Positions 42,245 through 50,933 of a stretch of 64,000 bases of DNA are shown in pieces. The notes beneath the pieces are model-generated. The model was not told the DNA's origin. It searched no databases and saw only the letters and a list, made by a program, of their open reading frames with translations. The DNA lies in the NCBI RefSeq assembly GCF_000974685.2, contig NZ_AP018738.1, positions 496,001 to 560,000 on the forward strand, given 5' to 3'. The DNA is from Ferriphaselus amnicola. GTDB lineage: Bacteria > Pseudomonadota > Gammaproteobacteria > Burkholderiales > Gallionellaceae. Both the position numbers and the translations under genes were made by a program. Numbering within the stretch: position 1 is the stretch's first letter; each line of letters opens with the position of its first letter.

Positions 42245-43510
42245 ATGAAAGAAGTCATGCAAGCCAATAACGATCCCGTCTCGCGCCCAGTGCTGAAATC
42301 TGCCAAGCTGGCCAACGTCTGCTACGACATTCGCGGCCCTGTCATGGCGCGAGCCAAGCAGATGGAGGAAGAAGGTCATCGCATCATCAAGCTGAACATC
42401 GGGAATCTGGCGCCGTTCGGCTTTGATGCGCCGGAAGAGATCCAGCAGGATGTGATCTTCAATCTGCCGAATTCCTCTGGCTATTCCGATTCCAAAGGGC
42501 TGTTCGCTGCACGCAAGGCCATCATGCACTACACCCAGCAGAAGGGCATCAAGGGTGTGGGTCTGGAAGATATTTTCATCGGCAACGGCGCATCCGAGCT
42601 GATCGTGATGGCGATGCAGGGCTTACTCAATACCGGCGACGAAGTGCTGGTGCCTGCGCCTGACTATCCGCTGTGGACGGCGGCAGTGACGCTGGCCGGT
42701 GGTACGGCGCGTCATTACATCTGCGACGAGGCGAACGAGTGGATGCCGGATCTGGCTGACATCCGCAGCAAGATCACGCCGAACACACGCGCCATCGTCA
42801 TCATCAACCCGAACAATCCGACCGGCGCGTTGTATTCCGACGCGCTGCTGCACGACATCATCCAGATCGCCCGCGAGCACAATCTCATCATCTTCGCCGA
42901 CGAGATCTACGACAAGATGTTGTACGACGCAGCGATGCACACTTCCATCGCCTCGCTGGCGGACGACGTGCTGTTCGTCACGCTCAACGGCCTGTCCAAG
43001 AACTACCGCGCTTGCGGCTACCGCTCGGGCTGGATGGTGGTCTCCGGCAACAAGAAACCGGCGCAAGACTACATCGACGGGTTGACCATACTTGCTTCGA
43101 TGCGCCTGTGCTCCAACGTGCCGGGGCAGTACGCGATCCAGACGGCGCTGGGCGGTTATCAGAGCATCAACGATCTGGTCGCGCCCGGCGGACGTCTAGC
43201 CAAACAGCGCGATCTCGCGTACAAGCTTCTGACCGAGATTCCCGGCGTGACCTGCGTCAAACCGAAGGCGGCGCTGTATCTGTTCCCCAAGCTCGACCCC
43301 AAGATGTACCCCATCGAAGACGACCAGAAGTTCATCCTCGAACTCTTGGAAACCGAGAAGGTGCTGGTGGTGCAGGGTAGCGGTTTCAATTGGAAGAGCC
43401 CCGATCATTTGCGCATTGTGTTCTTGCCCAATTCAGATGACTTGACCGATGCGATCAGCCGCATCGCACGCTTTCTGGAAAGCTATCGCAAGCGTCACGG
43501 TTCAAATTAA
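42245..43510 (+). CDS. alaA: Alanine aminotransferase AlaA (PLP class I/II)
   Basis: A glutamate-pyruvate aminotransferase that makes alanine. It has 421 residues from the first ATG; ATG 42257 is also possible. It is very like E. coli AlaA along its length (KLANVCYDIRGPVMARAKQ, LVPAPDYPLWTAAV, INPNNPTGALY, FADEIYDKMLY), with the PLP lysine in NGLSKNYRACGYRSGW. It precedes hom and thrC, an arrangement common in betaproteobacteria; a palindromic element now separates it from hom. Confidence 0.93.
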   Translation: MKEVMQANNDPVSRPVLKSAKLANVCYDIRGPVMARAKQMEEEGHRIIKLNIGNLAPFGFDAPEEIQQDVIFNLPNSSGYSDSKGLFAARKAIMHYTQQKGIKGVGLEDIFIGNGASELIVMAMQGLLNTGDEVLVPAPDYPLWTAAVTLAGGTARHYICDEANEWMPDLADIRSKITPNTRAIVIINPNNPTGALYSDALLHDIIQIAREHNLIIFADEIYDKMLYDAAMHTSIASLADDVLFVTLNGLSKNYRACGYRSGWMVVSGNKKPAQDYIDGLTILASMRLCSNVPGQYAIQTALGGYQSINDLVAPGGRLAKQRDLAYKLLTEIPGVTCVKPKAALYLFPKLDPKMYPIEDDQKFILELLETEKVLVVQGSGFNWKSPDHLRIVFLPNSDDLTDAISRIARFLESYRKRHGSN

Positions 43511-43514
43511 GAAA

Positions 43515-43578
43515 GTAGGGTGGGCACGCTTCGTGCTCACGCGGATTAACGGTGGGCACGAATACGTGCCCACCCTAC
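43515..43578. repeat. Palindromic intergenic element between alaA and hom
   Basis: GTAGGGTGGGCACG (43515-43528) and CGTGCCCACCCTAC (43565-43578) are perfect 14-bp inverted repeats, and GTGGGCACG recurs internally (43552-43560). It resembles dispersed palindromic repeats found between genes of many proteobacteria. Copy number in this genome cannot be seen from the window. Confidence 0.75.
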
Positions 43579-43594
43579 AACTAAAGGCATCAAA

Positions 43595-44971
43595 ATGAAA
43601 ACGAGCAAAGCGAGTTTCGGTGAAGGCTCACCTGAGCATAGCGAAGGTTATGCCGCAACCAAACCAATCAATGTAGGCCTGTTAGGCATCGGCACCGTCG
43701 GTGGTGGCACATTCACCGTATTGCAGCGCAACGCGGAAGAGATCACTCGCCGTGCCGGTCGTCCCATCCGCATCACCGTGGTGGCGGATCGCAATCTGGA
43801 GCTGGCCAACAAGGTGACTGGTGGCGCTTGCCGCGTGACGGATGATGCTTTTTCTGTGGTGGCCGACCCTGAAGTGGACATCGTCATCGAACTGATCGGC
43901 GGCTACGGTGTGGCCAAAGAGCTGGTGATGAAGGCGATTGCGAATGGCAAGCATGTCGTCACGGCGAATAAGGCGCTGCTGGCGACGCACGGCAACGAGA
44001 TATTCAAGGCGGCGCAAGACAAGAACGTGATGGTCGCGTTCGAGGCGGCGGTCGCGGGCGGCATCCCCATCATCAAGGCGGTGCGCGAAGGGCTGACCGC
44101 CAATCGCATCGAGTGGATCGCCGGCATCATCAACGGCACCACCAACTTCATCTTGTCCGAGATGCGCGACAAGGGCCTGAGCTTCGACACCGTGCTGAAA
44201 GAAGCGCAACGTCTGGGTTACGCCGAAGCTGATCCGACCTTCGATATCGAAGGCGTGGACGCCGCGCACAAGATCACCATTCTGTCCGCGCTCGCCTTCG
44301 GCACGCCGGTGCAGTTCAACAAGGCTTACATCGAAGGCATCTCCAAGCTGGACGCCGCCGACATCAAGTACGCCGAACAACTGGGCTACCGAATCAAGCT
44401 GCTGGGCATCACCAAACGCACGCCGGAAGGGGTGGAGCTGCGCGTGCATCCGACGCTGATCCCGGCCAAGCGCCTGATCGCCAATGTCGAAGGCGCGATG
44501 AACGCCGTGCTGGTGCAGGGCGACGCCGTCGGCGCGACACTGTATTACGGCAAAGGAGCAGGGGCCGAACCGACCGCCAGCGCTGTCATTGCTGACTTGG
44601 TGGACGTGACCCGCATGCACACCGCCGACCCAGAGAATCGCGTGCCGCATCTGGCCTTCCAGCCCAATGCCATGGCCGATCTGCCGATTCTGGCGATGGA
44701 CGACGTGACGACCAGCTACTACCTGCGCCTGCGTGTGCAAGACCAGCCCGGCGTGTTGGCCGACATCACCCGCATCTTGGCCGACGAGCAAATCTCCATC
44801 GACGCCGTGATCCAAAAAGAACCCGGCGAAGGCGAAACCCAGACCGACCTCATCATGCTGACCCACCAGACCCGCGAGAAACGTATAAATGCAGCGATTG
44901 TTAAGATTGAAGCGCTGGGTGTGGTGGCAGGGAAAGTGACGAAGTTGAGGCTGGAAGAGCTGGGAAAGTAA
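43595..44971 (+). CDS. hom: Homoserine dehydrogenase, with an N-terminal 20-residue insertion
   Basis: It reduces aspartate semialdehyde to homoserine with NAD(P)H. It has 458 residues. The Rossmann motif is NVGLLGIGTVGGGTF; conserved parts are VTANKALLATHG, AGIINGTTNFILSEM and EADPTFDIEGVDAAHK; a C-terminal ACT domain (LRLRVQDQPGVLADITRIL) indicates threonine feedback. Relatives usually begin MKPINVG; here residues 3-22 are interposed between MK and KPINVG, matching a 60-bp repeat-like segment (43601-43660). thrC follows after 1 base. Confidence 0.93.
   Translation: MKTSKASFGEGSPEHSEGYAATKPINVGLLGIGTVGGGTFTVLQRNAEEITRRAGRPIRITVVADRNLELANKVTGGACRVTDDAFSVVADPEVDIVIELIGGYGVAKELVMKAIANGKHVVTANKALLATHGNEIFKAAQDKNVMVAFEAAVAGGIPIIKAVREGLTANRIEWIAGIINGTTNFILSEMRDKGLSFDTVLKEAQRLGYAEADPTFDIEGVDAAHKITILSALAFGTPVQFNKAYIEGISKLDAADIKYAEQLGYRIKLLGITKRTPEGVELRVHPTLIPAKRLIANVEGAMNAVLVQGDAVGATLYYGKGAGAEPTASAVIADLVDVTRMHTADPENRVPHLAFQPNAMADLPILAMDDVTTSYYLRLRVQDQPGVLADITRILADEQISIDAVIQKEPGEGETQTDLIMLTHQTREKRINAAIVKIEALGVVAGKVTKLRLEELGK
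43601..43660. repeat. 60-bp repeat-like insertion inside the hom coding region
   Basis: Exactly 60 bases lie between ATGAAA and AAACCAATC of hom and keep the frame open. The insert contains two near-identical 11-mers, GAGCAAAGCGA (43603-43613) and GAGCATAGCGA (43634-43644), and is flanked by AAA on both sides, as expected if a small element inserted. Confidence 0.55.
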
Positions 44972-44972
44972 G

Positions 44973-46421
44973 ATGAAATACATCTCCACACGCGGCAATA
45001 GCCCCGCCAAAACCTTTACCGAAATTCTGCTCGGCGGGCTCGCACCGGATGGCGGGCTGTATCTGCCGGAGCACTATCCGCAGGTGACGCGAGCTGAGTT
45101 GGATGCTTGGCGCAATCTGTCCTATGCCGATCTCGCGTTCGAGGTGCTGTCCAAGTTCGCTACCGACATTCCGGTGGATGACCTGCGCGCCATCATCAGC
45201 AAGACCTACACCGCCGAGGTGTATTGCAATGGCCGTGCCGACAGCAATGCTGCCGATGTCACGCCGCTGCGCAAGGTGACGGACGGTGTGTACATTCTGG
45301 AGCTGTCCAACGGTCCGACGCTGGCGTTCAAAGACATGGCGATGCAGTTGCTGGGCAATCTGTTCGAGTACGCGTTGGCGAAAGACCATGCTGAGTTGAA
45401 CATCCTCGGTGCGACTTCGGGTGACACCGGTTCTGCGGCGGAATACGCGATGCGCGGCAAGCGCGGCATCCGCGTGTTCATGCTGTCGCCGAACGGCAAA
45501 ATGTCGTCGTTTCAACGTGCGCAGATGTATTCGCTGCAAGATCCGAACATCTTCAACATCGCTGTCAACGGCATGTTCGACGATGCGCAGGATCTGGTGA
45601 AGGCGGTGTCGAATGACCATGCTTACAAAGCTGCGCACAAGATCGGTACGGTGAACTCCATTAACTGGGGGCGCGTGTCGGCGCAGATCGTGTACTACTT
45701 CAAGGGCTATTTCGCTGCGACGAAGTCCAACGATGAGCAGGTGGCGTTCTCGGTGCCGTCCGGCAACTTCGGCAACATCTGCGCAGGCCACATCGCGCGC
45801 ATGATGGGTTTGCCTATCGGCCAGTTGATCTTGGCGACCAACGAGAACGACGTGCTGGACGAGTTCTTTCGCACCGGTGTGTATCGTCCACGCGGCACGG
45901 CGCACACTTATGAGACCAGCAGTCCGTCGATGGATATTTCCAAGGCATCCAACTTCGAGCGCTTCGTGTTCGATCTGGTCGGGCGCGACGGCGCGAAAGT
46001 ACGCGAATTCTGGAGCAAGGTAGATGCGGGTGCGGCACCTGACGCAGCCGCGTTCACCATCAAGGGCACGGATTATTGGCACGCGTTGCCGAAGTTCCAC
46101 TTTTCTTCCGGCAAGAGCACGCACGAAGATCGCCTCAAGACCATCCGCGAGATGTGGGAGGAATACGGCGTAATGGTTGATACGCATACGGCCGATGGCC
46201 TCAAGGTCGGCCTAGAGCAACGCCGCCCCAGCTTGCCACTGATCTGCTTGGAAACCGCGCTGCCCGCTAAATTCGAAGAAACCATCGTCGAAGCCTTGGG
46301 TCGTCAGCCCGAACGTCCCGCCGCACTGGAAGGCATCGAAGACCTGCCGCAACGCTGTGTGAAAATGGATGCGGACGTGGCGATACTGAAGGCGTTCATT
46401 TCGGCGAACGTGCCGGCGTAA
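44973..46421 (+). CDS. thrC: Threonine synthase
   Basis: A PLP enzyme that converts phosphohomoserine to threonine. It has 482 residues, the long class (as in E. coli-type and yeast-type enzymes). It begins MKYISTRGNSPAKTFTEIL; the PLP lysine is in LSNGPTLAFKDMAMQLLGN, and the phosphate-binding loop ATSGDTGSAAEYAM and PSGNFGNICAGH are present. It lies 1 base after hom. thrB is not in the window. Confidence 0.95.
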   Translation: MKYISTRGNSPAKTFTEILLGGLAPDGGLYLPEHYPQVTRAELDAWRNLSYADLAFEVLSKFATDIPVDDLRAIISKTYTAEVYCNGRADSNAADVTPLRKVTDGVYILELSNGPTLAFKDMAMQLLGNLFEYALAKDHAELNILGATSGDTGSAAEYAMRGKRGIRVFMLSPNGKMSSFQRAQMYSLQDPNIFNIAVNGMFDDAQDLVKAVSNDHAYKAAHKIGTVNSINWGRVSAQIVYYFKGYFAATKSNDEQVAFSVPSGNFGNICAGHIARMMGLPIGQLILATNENDVLDEFFRTGVYRPRGTAHTYETSSPSMDISKASNFERFVFDLVGRDGAKVREFWSKVDAGAAPDAAAFTIKGTDYWHALPKFHFSSGKSTHEDRLKTIREMWEEYGVMVDTHTADGLKVGLEQRRPSLPLICLETALPAKFEETIVEALGRQPERPAALEGIEDLPQRCVKMDADVAILKAFISANVPA

Positions 46422-46436
46422 CACGCAATATGATGC

Positions 46437-46528
46437 ACCCTCTCCCTGCTCCCTCTCCTCTCGGGGCGAGGGGTCGTAGCCGCTCATACCCCTCTCACGC
46501 TTGCGGGAGAGGGGGAAGGGGAGAGGGT
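46437..46528. repeat. C/G-rich palindromic element between thrC and the AEC gene
   Basis: ACCCTCTCCC (46437-46446) and GGGAGAGGGT (46519-46528) are perfect 10-bp inverted ends, with an inner pair CCCTCTCC (46451-46458) and GGAGAGGG (46506-46513). The composition and layout match dispersed polypurine/polypyrimidine palindromes. Its right end supplies the ribosome-binding purines and the first T of the next start codon. Confidence 0.7.
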
Positions 46529-47433
46529 TGAACAACCTCCTCCTGCTCATTCTCTGTTTTATCGCCGGGATGTTGTTGAAGCGATTCCGGCGGATGCCCG
46601 ACAACGCGCCGGCGACGCTGAACAGTTTCATCATCCACGTTTCGCTGCCCGCGCTGACGCTGCTCTACATCCATCAACTCAAACTTTCCGGCGACGTGCT
46701 GCTCACGGGCATGATGGCCTGGCTGGAGTTCGGCTTGTCGGCGGGGTTCTTCTGGCTGGTAGGGCGCTGGCTCAACTTGCCGCGCGCGACGGTGGGGGCG
46801 CTGATCCTAGTTGGCGGGCTGGGTAACACCTCGTTCTTCGGGCTGCCGATGGTCGAGGCGTTCTATGGCAAGGAGGGGCTGACCACGGCCATCATCGCCG
46901 ACCAGTTGGGTTCATTCTTCGCGCTGTCCGTATTGGGCATCACCTTCGCGGGCATCTATTCCTCAGGGCGACCGACGGCGGCGCAGATCGTCAAGCGCAT
47001 CGTGCTGTTCCCGCCGTTCATCTCGCTGCTGTTGGCTTTGTTGCTGATCCCCGTGGAATATGCGGACTGGTTCAGCGCTTTGCTCAAGCGGCTGGGCGAT
47101 ACCTTAGCACCACTTGCTTTGCTGTCGGTCGGCCTGCAACTGCGCCTCGGGCATATTGCCGAGCATCGTCGCAACCTCGCCCTTGGGCTGGGCTTCAAAC
47201 TCATTCTTGCGCCGCTGGCGATCTATCTGCTTTACGTTCCGCTGCTGGGCGCACACGGGCAAAGTATTCAAGTGACGCTGTTCGAGGCTGCCATGCCGCC
47301 GATGATCACTGCCGCCATCGTGGCCAGCGAACACGATCTCGATCCGCCGCTGGCAACGCTGATGGTGGCGGTCGGATTGATCCTTTCTTTTTTCACGCTC
47401 AGTGCGTGGTGGTACCTGTTGGGGGGCGTATGA
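46528..47433 (+). CDS. AEC-family transporter (auxin efflux carrier type)
   Basis: A predicted inner-membrane transporter of 301 residues with about ten hydrophobic segments in two halves. TTG 46528 (NNLLLLILCFIAGMLLKRF) is preferred, with GGGGAG at 46518-46523; an upstream in-frame TTG (46501) would encode repeat-derived charged residues before the first membrane helix. Typical AEC segments are GGLGNTSFFGLPMVEAFYG and EAAMPPMITAAIVA. The substrate is unknown. The stop overlaps the next gene (ATGA). Confidence 0.82.
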   Translation: MNNLLLLILCFIAGMLLKRFRRMPDNAPATLNSFIIHVSLPALTLLYIHQLKLSGDVLLTGMMAWLEFGLSAGFFWLVGRWLNLPRATVGALILVGGLGNTSFFGLPMVEAFYGKEGLTTAIIADQLGSFFALSVLGITFAGIYSSGRPTAAQIVKRIVLFPPFISLLLALLLIPVEYADWFSALLKRLGDTLAPLALLSVGLQLRLGHIAEHRRNLALGLGFKLILAPLAIYLLYVPLLGAHGQSIQVTLFEAAMPPMITAAIVASEHDLDPPLATLMVAVGLILSFFTLSAWWYLLGGV

Positions 47434-48035
47434 GTGTGTGGAACGAGCGTTATGCTGGCGAGGATTACCATTTTGGTACCGAGCCGAACGCATTTCTACA
47501 ATCGCAGCATGAGCGGCTACATTCGGGCATGAGTTGTTTGGCGGTGGCTGATGGCGAAGGCCGCAACGGAGTCTGGCTGGCTGAGCACGGACTGAATGTA
47601 TTGTCGGTGGACAGCTCGCCGGTCGCCATCGCCAAGGCGCAGAAGCTGGCCGGAGAGCGTGGCGTGGCGGTGGCTTTCGAGCAGGCTGACCTGATGCAAT
47701 GGGATTGGGGAGTCGCCCGCTTCGACGTGGTGGTGGCGATTTTCATTCAGTTCACCCCGCCCGGTTTGCGTGAGCAGATGTTTGCCAATATTAAGCGCTG
47801 CCTGAAATCTGGCGGGCTGTTGTTGCTGCAAGGTTACACGCCGCGCCAGCTCGAATACCGCACTGGCGGGCCGTCACAGGCCGAGAATCTTTACACCGAA
47901 GCGATGTTGCGCGCCGAGTTTTCCGACATGGAAATTCTGCTTTTGCGGGAACACGACAGCATCATCCACGAAGGCGCAGGGCACGACGGCATGTCGGCGC
48001 TGATCGACTTGGTGGCGAGGAAACCGCTGGCCTAA
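47430..48035 (+). CDS. Class I SAM-dependent methyltransferase
   Basis: It has 201 residues. It begins MSVWNERYAGEDYHFGTEPN, a start seen in small TehB-like methyltransferases; the SAM site is CLAVADGEGRNGVWLAEHG with the acidic end of strand 2 in VLSVDSSPVAI. The start overlaps the AEC stop by ATGA, so the two are coupled. The substrate is unknown. Its stop interlocks with that of the convergent EF-hand gene. Confidence 0.8.
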   Translation: MSVWNERYAGEDYHFGTEPNAFLQSQHERLHSGMSCLAVADGEGRNGVWLAEHGLNVLSVDSSPVAIAKAQKLAGERGVAVAFEQADLMQWDWGVARFDVVVAIFIQFTPPGLREQMFANIKRCLKSGGLLLLQGYTPRQLEYRTGGPSQAENLYTEAMLRAEFSDMEILLLREHDSIIHEGAGHDGMSALIDLVARKPLA

Positions 48036-49087
48036 GCCGTCAGGTCGATCTGCTGCACCGTGCCTGCGGTGGCGTTCTCATTCAACACCACGCCGCTGCT
48101 ACGCACACTGCCCAGCAACTGGTTGGATGTGTTCTTGATGTCGAACGGAGTGGCGATAGAGCCGAGCGAGATTGCACCTACGCCTTTCTCAGCGAGTGAG
48201 CTCAGTGTCGCTACACCCTTGGCATCCTGCGTCATTACCTTGAGTTGTTTGAACACGGGGTCACTTTCGTCGATCCAGCCGTTCTGGTCGCTGTCGTATT
48301 TGGCGAGGTCGGCAAAGCCGTTACCGCTGAGGGTGCCGAACAGTTCGTTGCCATTGTTGACCTTGCCGTCGGCATTCTTGTCCAGAGCCAGATAGCCGCT
48401 GCCGGAAGCGAGGATGTTGATCTGCTCGTTCTGTCCGTCGCTGTTGAGGTCGAAAGCGAAGCGTTGGTCTTGCAGTTGCGCAGCGGTTCCGTTGAAATTG
48501 ATGACCAGCGGGTCGGTCTTGCGTACGGCATCACCGAGTCGGATGCTCTCGCTGCTGGTTTCGGTGTATTGGCGCTGCATGGATAAATCAATCTGGAAAG
48601 AAATCTCCTTGCCGTCGCTGGTCTTGACCGTGCCGCTGGCGTGCATAGTGGTCGATTCCGACTCACTGTAGGTCTCGCTGTGGTCATATTCCACGCCGTA
48701 TCCGGCGGGACGCTGCGGCTGTTGTTCATTGGATGCGGCAGCGGCGACGGGCGTATCGCTAGCGGTTGTGGTTCCTTGGCTCTCGGGTTTATACAGCGTG
48801 ACCTTATGACCAGTCAGGGCTTCGACCAGCGAGATCAATAGCTGCATCTCGGGTTGGCTTTGGGCATCTTGGGCCGCATTCTCGATCGCGCTCGCATCTC
48901 CAGCTTGGCGTGCTCGTGCAGCATCCGAAATGTTCACGGTACTTCTTGGTGGAGGGGGAGGTGGAGCCGATTCTCCGCGTTGTGGCGGTCGCTGTCCGAC
49001 CCACATGCGCAGGGATTCTTTGACTTCCAGTCGGCTGGACTGGGCATGGCTAGACTGTAAGTCCAGAGTCGAATTGGAGATTTTCAT
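48032..49087 (-). CDS. EF-hand-like calcium-binding protein, function unknown
   Basis: It has 351 residues with no signal peptide. An N-terminal Ser/Pro-rich region (a run of six prolines at about 44-49) and a central beta-rich part precede three calcium-loop motifs: DLNSDGQNE, DKNADGKVNNGNE and DSDQNGWIDE. ATG 49087 is 5 bases from GGAGG; a GTG at 49099 is rejected. Its initiation region is identical over 16 bases to that of fliW. It lies between a methyltransferase and a diguanylate cyclase. No named family was recognised. Confidence 0.75.
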   Translation of the reverse strand: MKISNSTLDLQSSHAQSSRLEVKESLRMWVGQRPPQRGESAPPPPPPRSTVNISDAARARQAGDASAIENAAQDAQSQPEMQLLISLVEALTGHKVTLYKPESQGTTTASDTPVAAAASNEQQPQRPAGYGVEYDHSETYSESESTTMHASGTVKTSDGKEISFQIDLSMQRQYTETSSESIRLGDAVRKTDPLVINFNGTAAQLQDQRFAFDLNSDGQNEQINILASGSGYLALDKNADGKVNNGNELFGTLSGNGFADLAKYDSDQNGWIDESDPVFKQLKVMTQDAKGVATLSSLAEKGVGAISLGSIATPFDIKNTSNQLLGSVRSSGVVLNENATAGTVQQIDLTA

Positions 49088-49146
49088 GGCGGCCTCCACG
49101 TAGAGAGATACGCCTGATTATCGGCAGTCGCTAGTCTGGCTTGAGC

Positions 49147-50169
49147 TTATTTTTGACCAAAAACAGTGGTGCGATTCCGTCCACCCTGCTTGGAGGCATA
49201 AAGTGCTTTGTCGGCCTGATCCATCAGTAGCGTGAGATCGCCACTAAAGCATGCTACACCGATGGAAATGGTGACGCCACCGATGGGGTCTTGCGCATCT
49301 TGACGGCGTATCTTGCTTTTCTCTATGCCTTGCCGAATCTGCTCGGCAACTACAAACGCGCCTTTGATGTCAGTCTCTGGCAAGAGCACGCCGAACTCTT
49401 CACCGCCGAGTCGGGCAACGATGTCTTGCCCTTTGACCTTGGTCTTGAGCATGGAGGCGACGGCCTGAATCACTTTATCACCGAACAAGTGGCCGAAGGT
49501 GTCGTTCACCTTTTTGAAGTGGTCAATATCCAGCATCAGCATGGAAATGCCTTTGGCGACAACGGCGGAGTCGGCGAGGATGGCCTTGGCTTTGGTTTCG
49601 TAACCTCGGCGGTTGGCCACGCCTGTGAGTGGATCGGTCAATGCCTCACCTTGCGCTGACTTAAGTTCCTTATTCAGTTTCTCGACTTCTTGCTTGCTGG
49701 CCTCCAGTTGCGATTGCAGATGTTGCATGGAGCCGTGCATCTTCTGGGTATCTTGGCTCATATTGCCGATCATGGCTTCTAATTTGCTCAGATCGATGTC
49801 GGGGCGCAACGCATCATTATAGTTTTGCAGGCTGTTGCCGAATTGGCTGACCTGTTGGTCAGCTTGCTCTGCAAAACTGGCGACTTTTCCTAGTAGCTGC
49901 TTCATGCCATCTTGGAATGCAAGTTCAGCTTTGAGATCAGACTCGGAAATGAACTGGGCGTAGAGCTTTTCAATTACAGCATCATCCAGCTTTTTGTCCG
50001 CACTGAGCAGTCGCTCCATTGCCATTGACAACTCGGGGTTGATGCCCGCCAGATGTTCGTACCAGACGGTATAGTTCAGCGGTGCAAAAGCGGCGGGTTG
50101 CGCGGCCATCTTTTGGATGACCAAGCGCAAAATCTCGCCGCTGGCGGTGCGTTCCTGTGCGTACTTCAT
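49147..50169 (-). CDS. Diguanylate cyclase (GGDEF domain), soluble
   Basis: Predicted to synthesise c-di-GMP. It has 340 residues. An N-terminal helical region (about 1-130) and a coiled coil (about 130-170) precede the GGDEF domain: DPLTGVANRRGYE, DIDHFKKVNDTFGH and the active loop GGEEF. The residues at the inhibitory site are KGQD rather than RxxD, so product inhibition may be weak. No membrane segment or known sensor domain is seen. It is downstream of the EF-hand gene's start region on the same strand, 59 bases apart. Confidence 0.88.
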   Translation of the reverse strand: MKYAQERTASGEILRLVIQKMAAQPAAFAPLNYTVWYEHLAGINPELSMAMERLLSADKKLDDAVIEKLYAQFISESDLKAELAFQDGMKQLLGKVASFAEQADQQVSQFGNSLQNYNDALRPDIDLSKLEAMIGNMSQDTQKMHGSMQHLQSQLEASKQEVEKLNKELKSAQGEALTDPLTGVANRRGYETKAKAILADSAVVAKGISMLMLDIDHFKKVNDTFGHLFGDKVIQAVASMLKTKVKGQDIVARLGGEEFGVLLPETDIKGAFVVAEQIRQGIEKSKIRRQDAQDPIGGVTISIGVACFSGDLTLLMDQADKALYASKQGGRNRTTVFGQK

Positions 50170-50297
50170 GACTCCCTCCCCGGGAAATGTTCGTCAAGGC
50201 GCGCAAAACGAATCGATGCGCTACTCGTGAAGAATCAAAGTGGACTGAACCCTACTCCGAATACGTGGTATCGACAATACTTAGGGGAACTTCAGGG

Positions 50298-50495
50298 TTA
50301 TTCGCTTGATTTTTCGCGTTGCTCGCGCTCTTTTCGGTAGGCATCGTAACTGGGCGCAGGAGATGACATGGCTCGGTCGCTCGGTGTTTTGAGCGCTTCA
50401 TTGCGATTCTTCACGCCATCATAGACGGCACGATAGGGATCTTCGGCGCAGCCGATGAGGAGGGCGAGGAGTGCGATGCCAAGTGCAGTTCTCAT
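50298..50495 (-). CDS. Small predicted lipoprotein
   Basis: It has 65 residues. The signal peptide MRTALGIALLALLIGC ends in a lipobox (LIGC), and the mature part is charged and low-complexity (KEREQREKSSE at the end). Its ATG overlaps the trxC stop by 4 bases, so it is the third gene of the mutL-trxC operon. Function unknown. Confidence 0.7.
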   Translation of the reverse strand: MRTALGIALLALLIGCAEDPYRAVYDGVKNRNEALKTPSDRAMSSPAPSYDAYRKEREQREKSSE

Positions 50496-50926
50496 GATTT
50501 AGATCTGCTCCAGTTGACGATGCCGTTGGCATCCATTGCACCGGTTTGGCGTGCCACTTCACGGCCACCTTTGAACAAGGCCAGTGTGGGAATACTGCGG
50601 ATATTGAAGCGGCCAGCCAGCATCTGGGCTTCTTCGGTATTCAGTTTGGCGACGCGGAAATTGGGCTCCAGACGTTGTGCGGCTTGGGCGAAGGCGGGCG
50701 CCATCATCTGGCATGGGCCGCACCAAGGTGCCCAGAAATCCACCAGCACTGGAATGTCGTTGCGGCTGATGTGGCGCTCGAAGTTGCTTTCGTTCAGCTC
50801 CAGCGGATGTCCGGAGAACAGCAGGTACTTGCACTTGCCGCAAGTCGGCTGATCGCCCAGCTTGTCGGCTGGAACGCGGTTGATCGCCTCGCAATGGGGG
50901 CAAACGATATGGATTCCGTTACTCAT
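50492..50926 (-). CDS. trxC: Thioredoxin 2 (zinc-containing TrxC)
   Basis: A cytoplasmic thiol-disulfide oxidoreductase of 144 residues. The N-terminal zinc site is CPHC...CGKC (residues about 9-32), and the redox centre is FWAPWCGPCQMMAP with the cis-proline in IRSIPTLALF. It starts 7 bases after the mutL stop and is followed by an overlapping small lipoprotein gene. E. coli trxC is controlled by OxyR; no OxyR site was sought successfully here. Confidence 0.95.
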   Translation of the reverse strand: MSNGIHIVCPHCEAINRVPADKLGDQPTCGKCKYLLFSGHPLELNESNFERHISRNDIPVLVDFWAPWCGPCQMMAPAFAQAAQRLEPNFRVAKLNTEEAQMLAGRFNIRSIPTLALFKGGREVARQTGAMDANGIVNWSRSKS

Positions 50927-50933
50927 GATTTCC

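Noticed and set aside
42134-42529. Upstream extension of the Mth938-domain gene
   Set aside because: It covers the alaA promoter and 5' coding region on the opposite strand; family sequence starts at MKLHLTK.
43515-46528. CRISPR-like repeats among the palindromic elements
   Set aside because: The elements differ from each other, are not regularly spaced and have no cas genes nearby.
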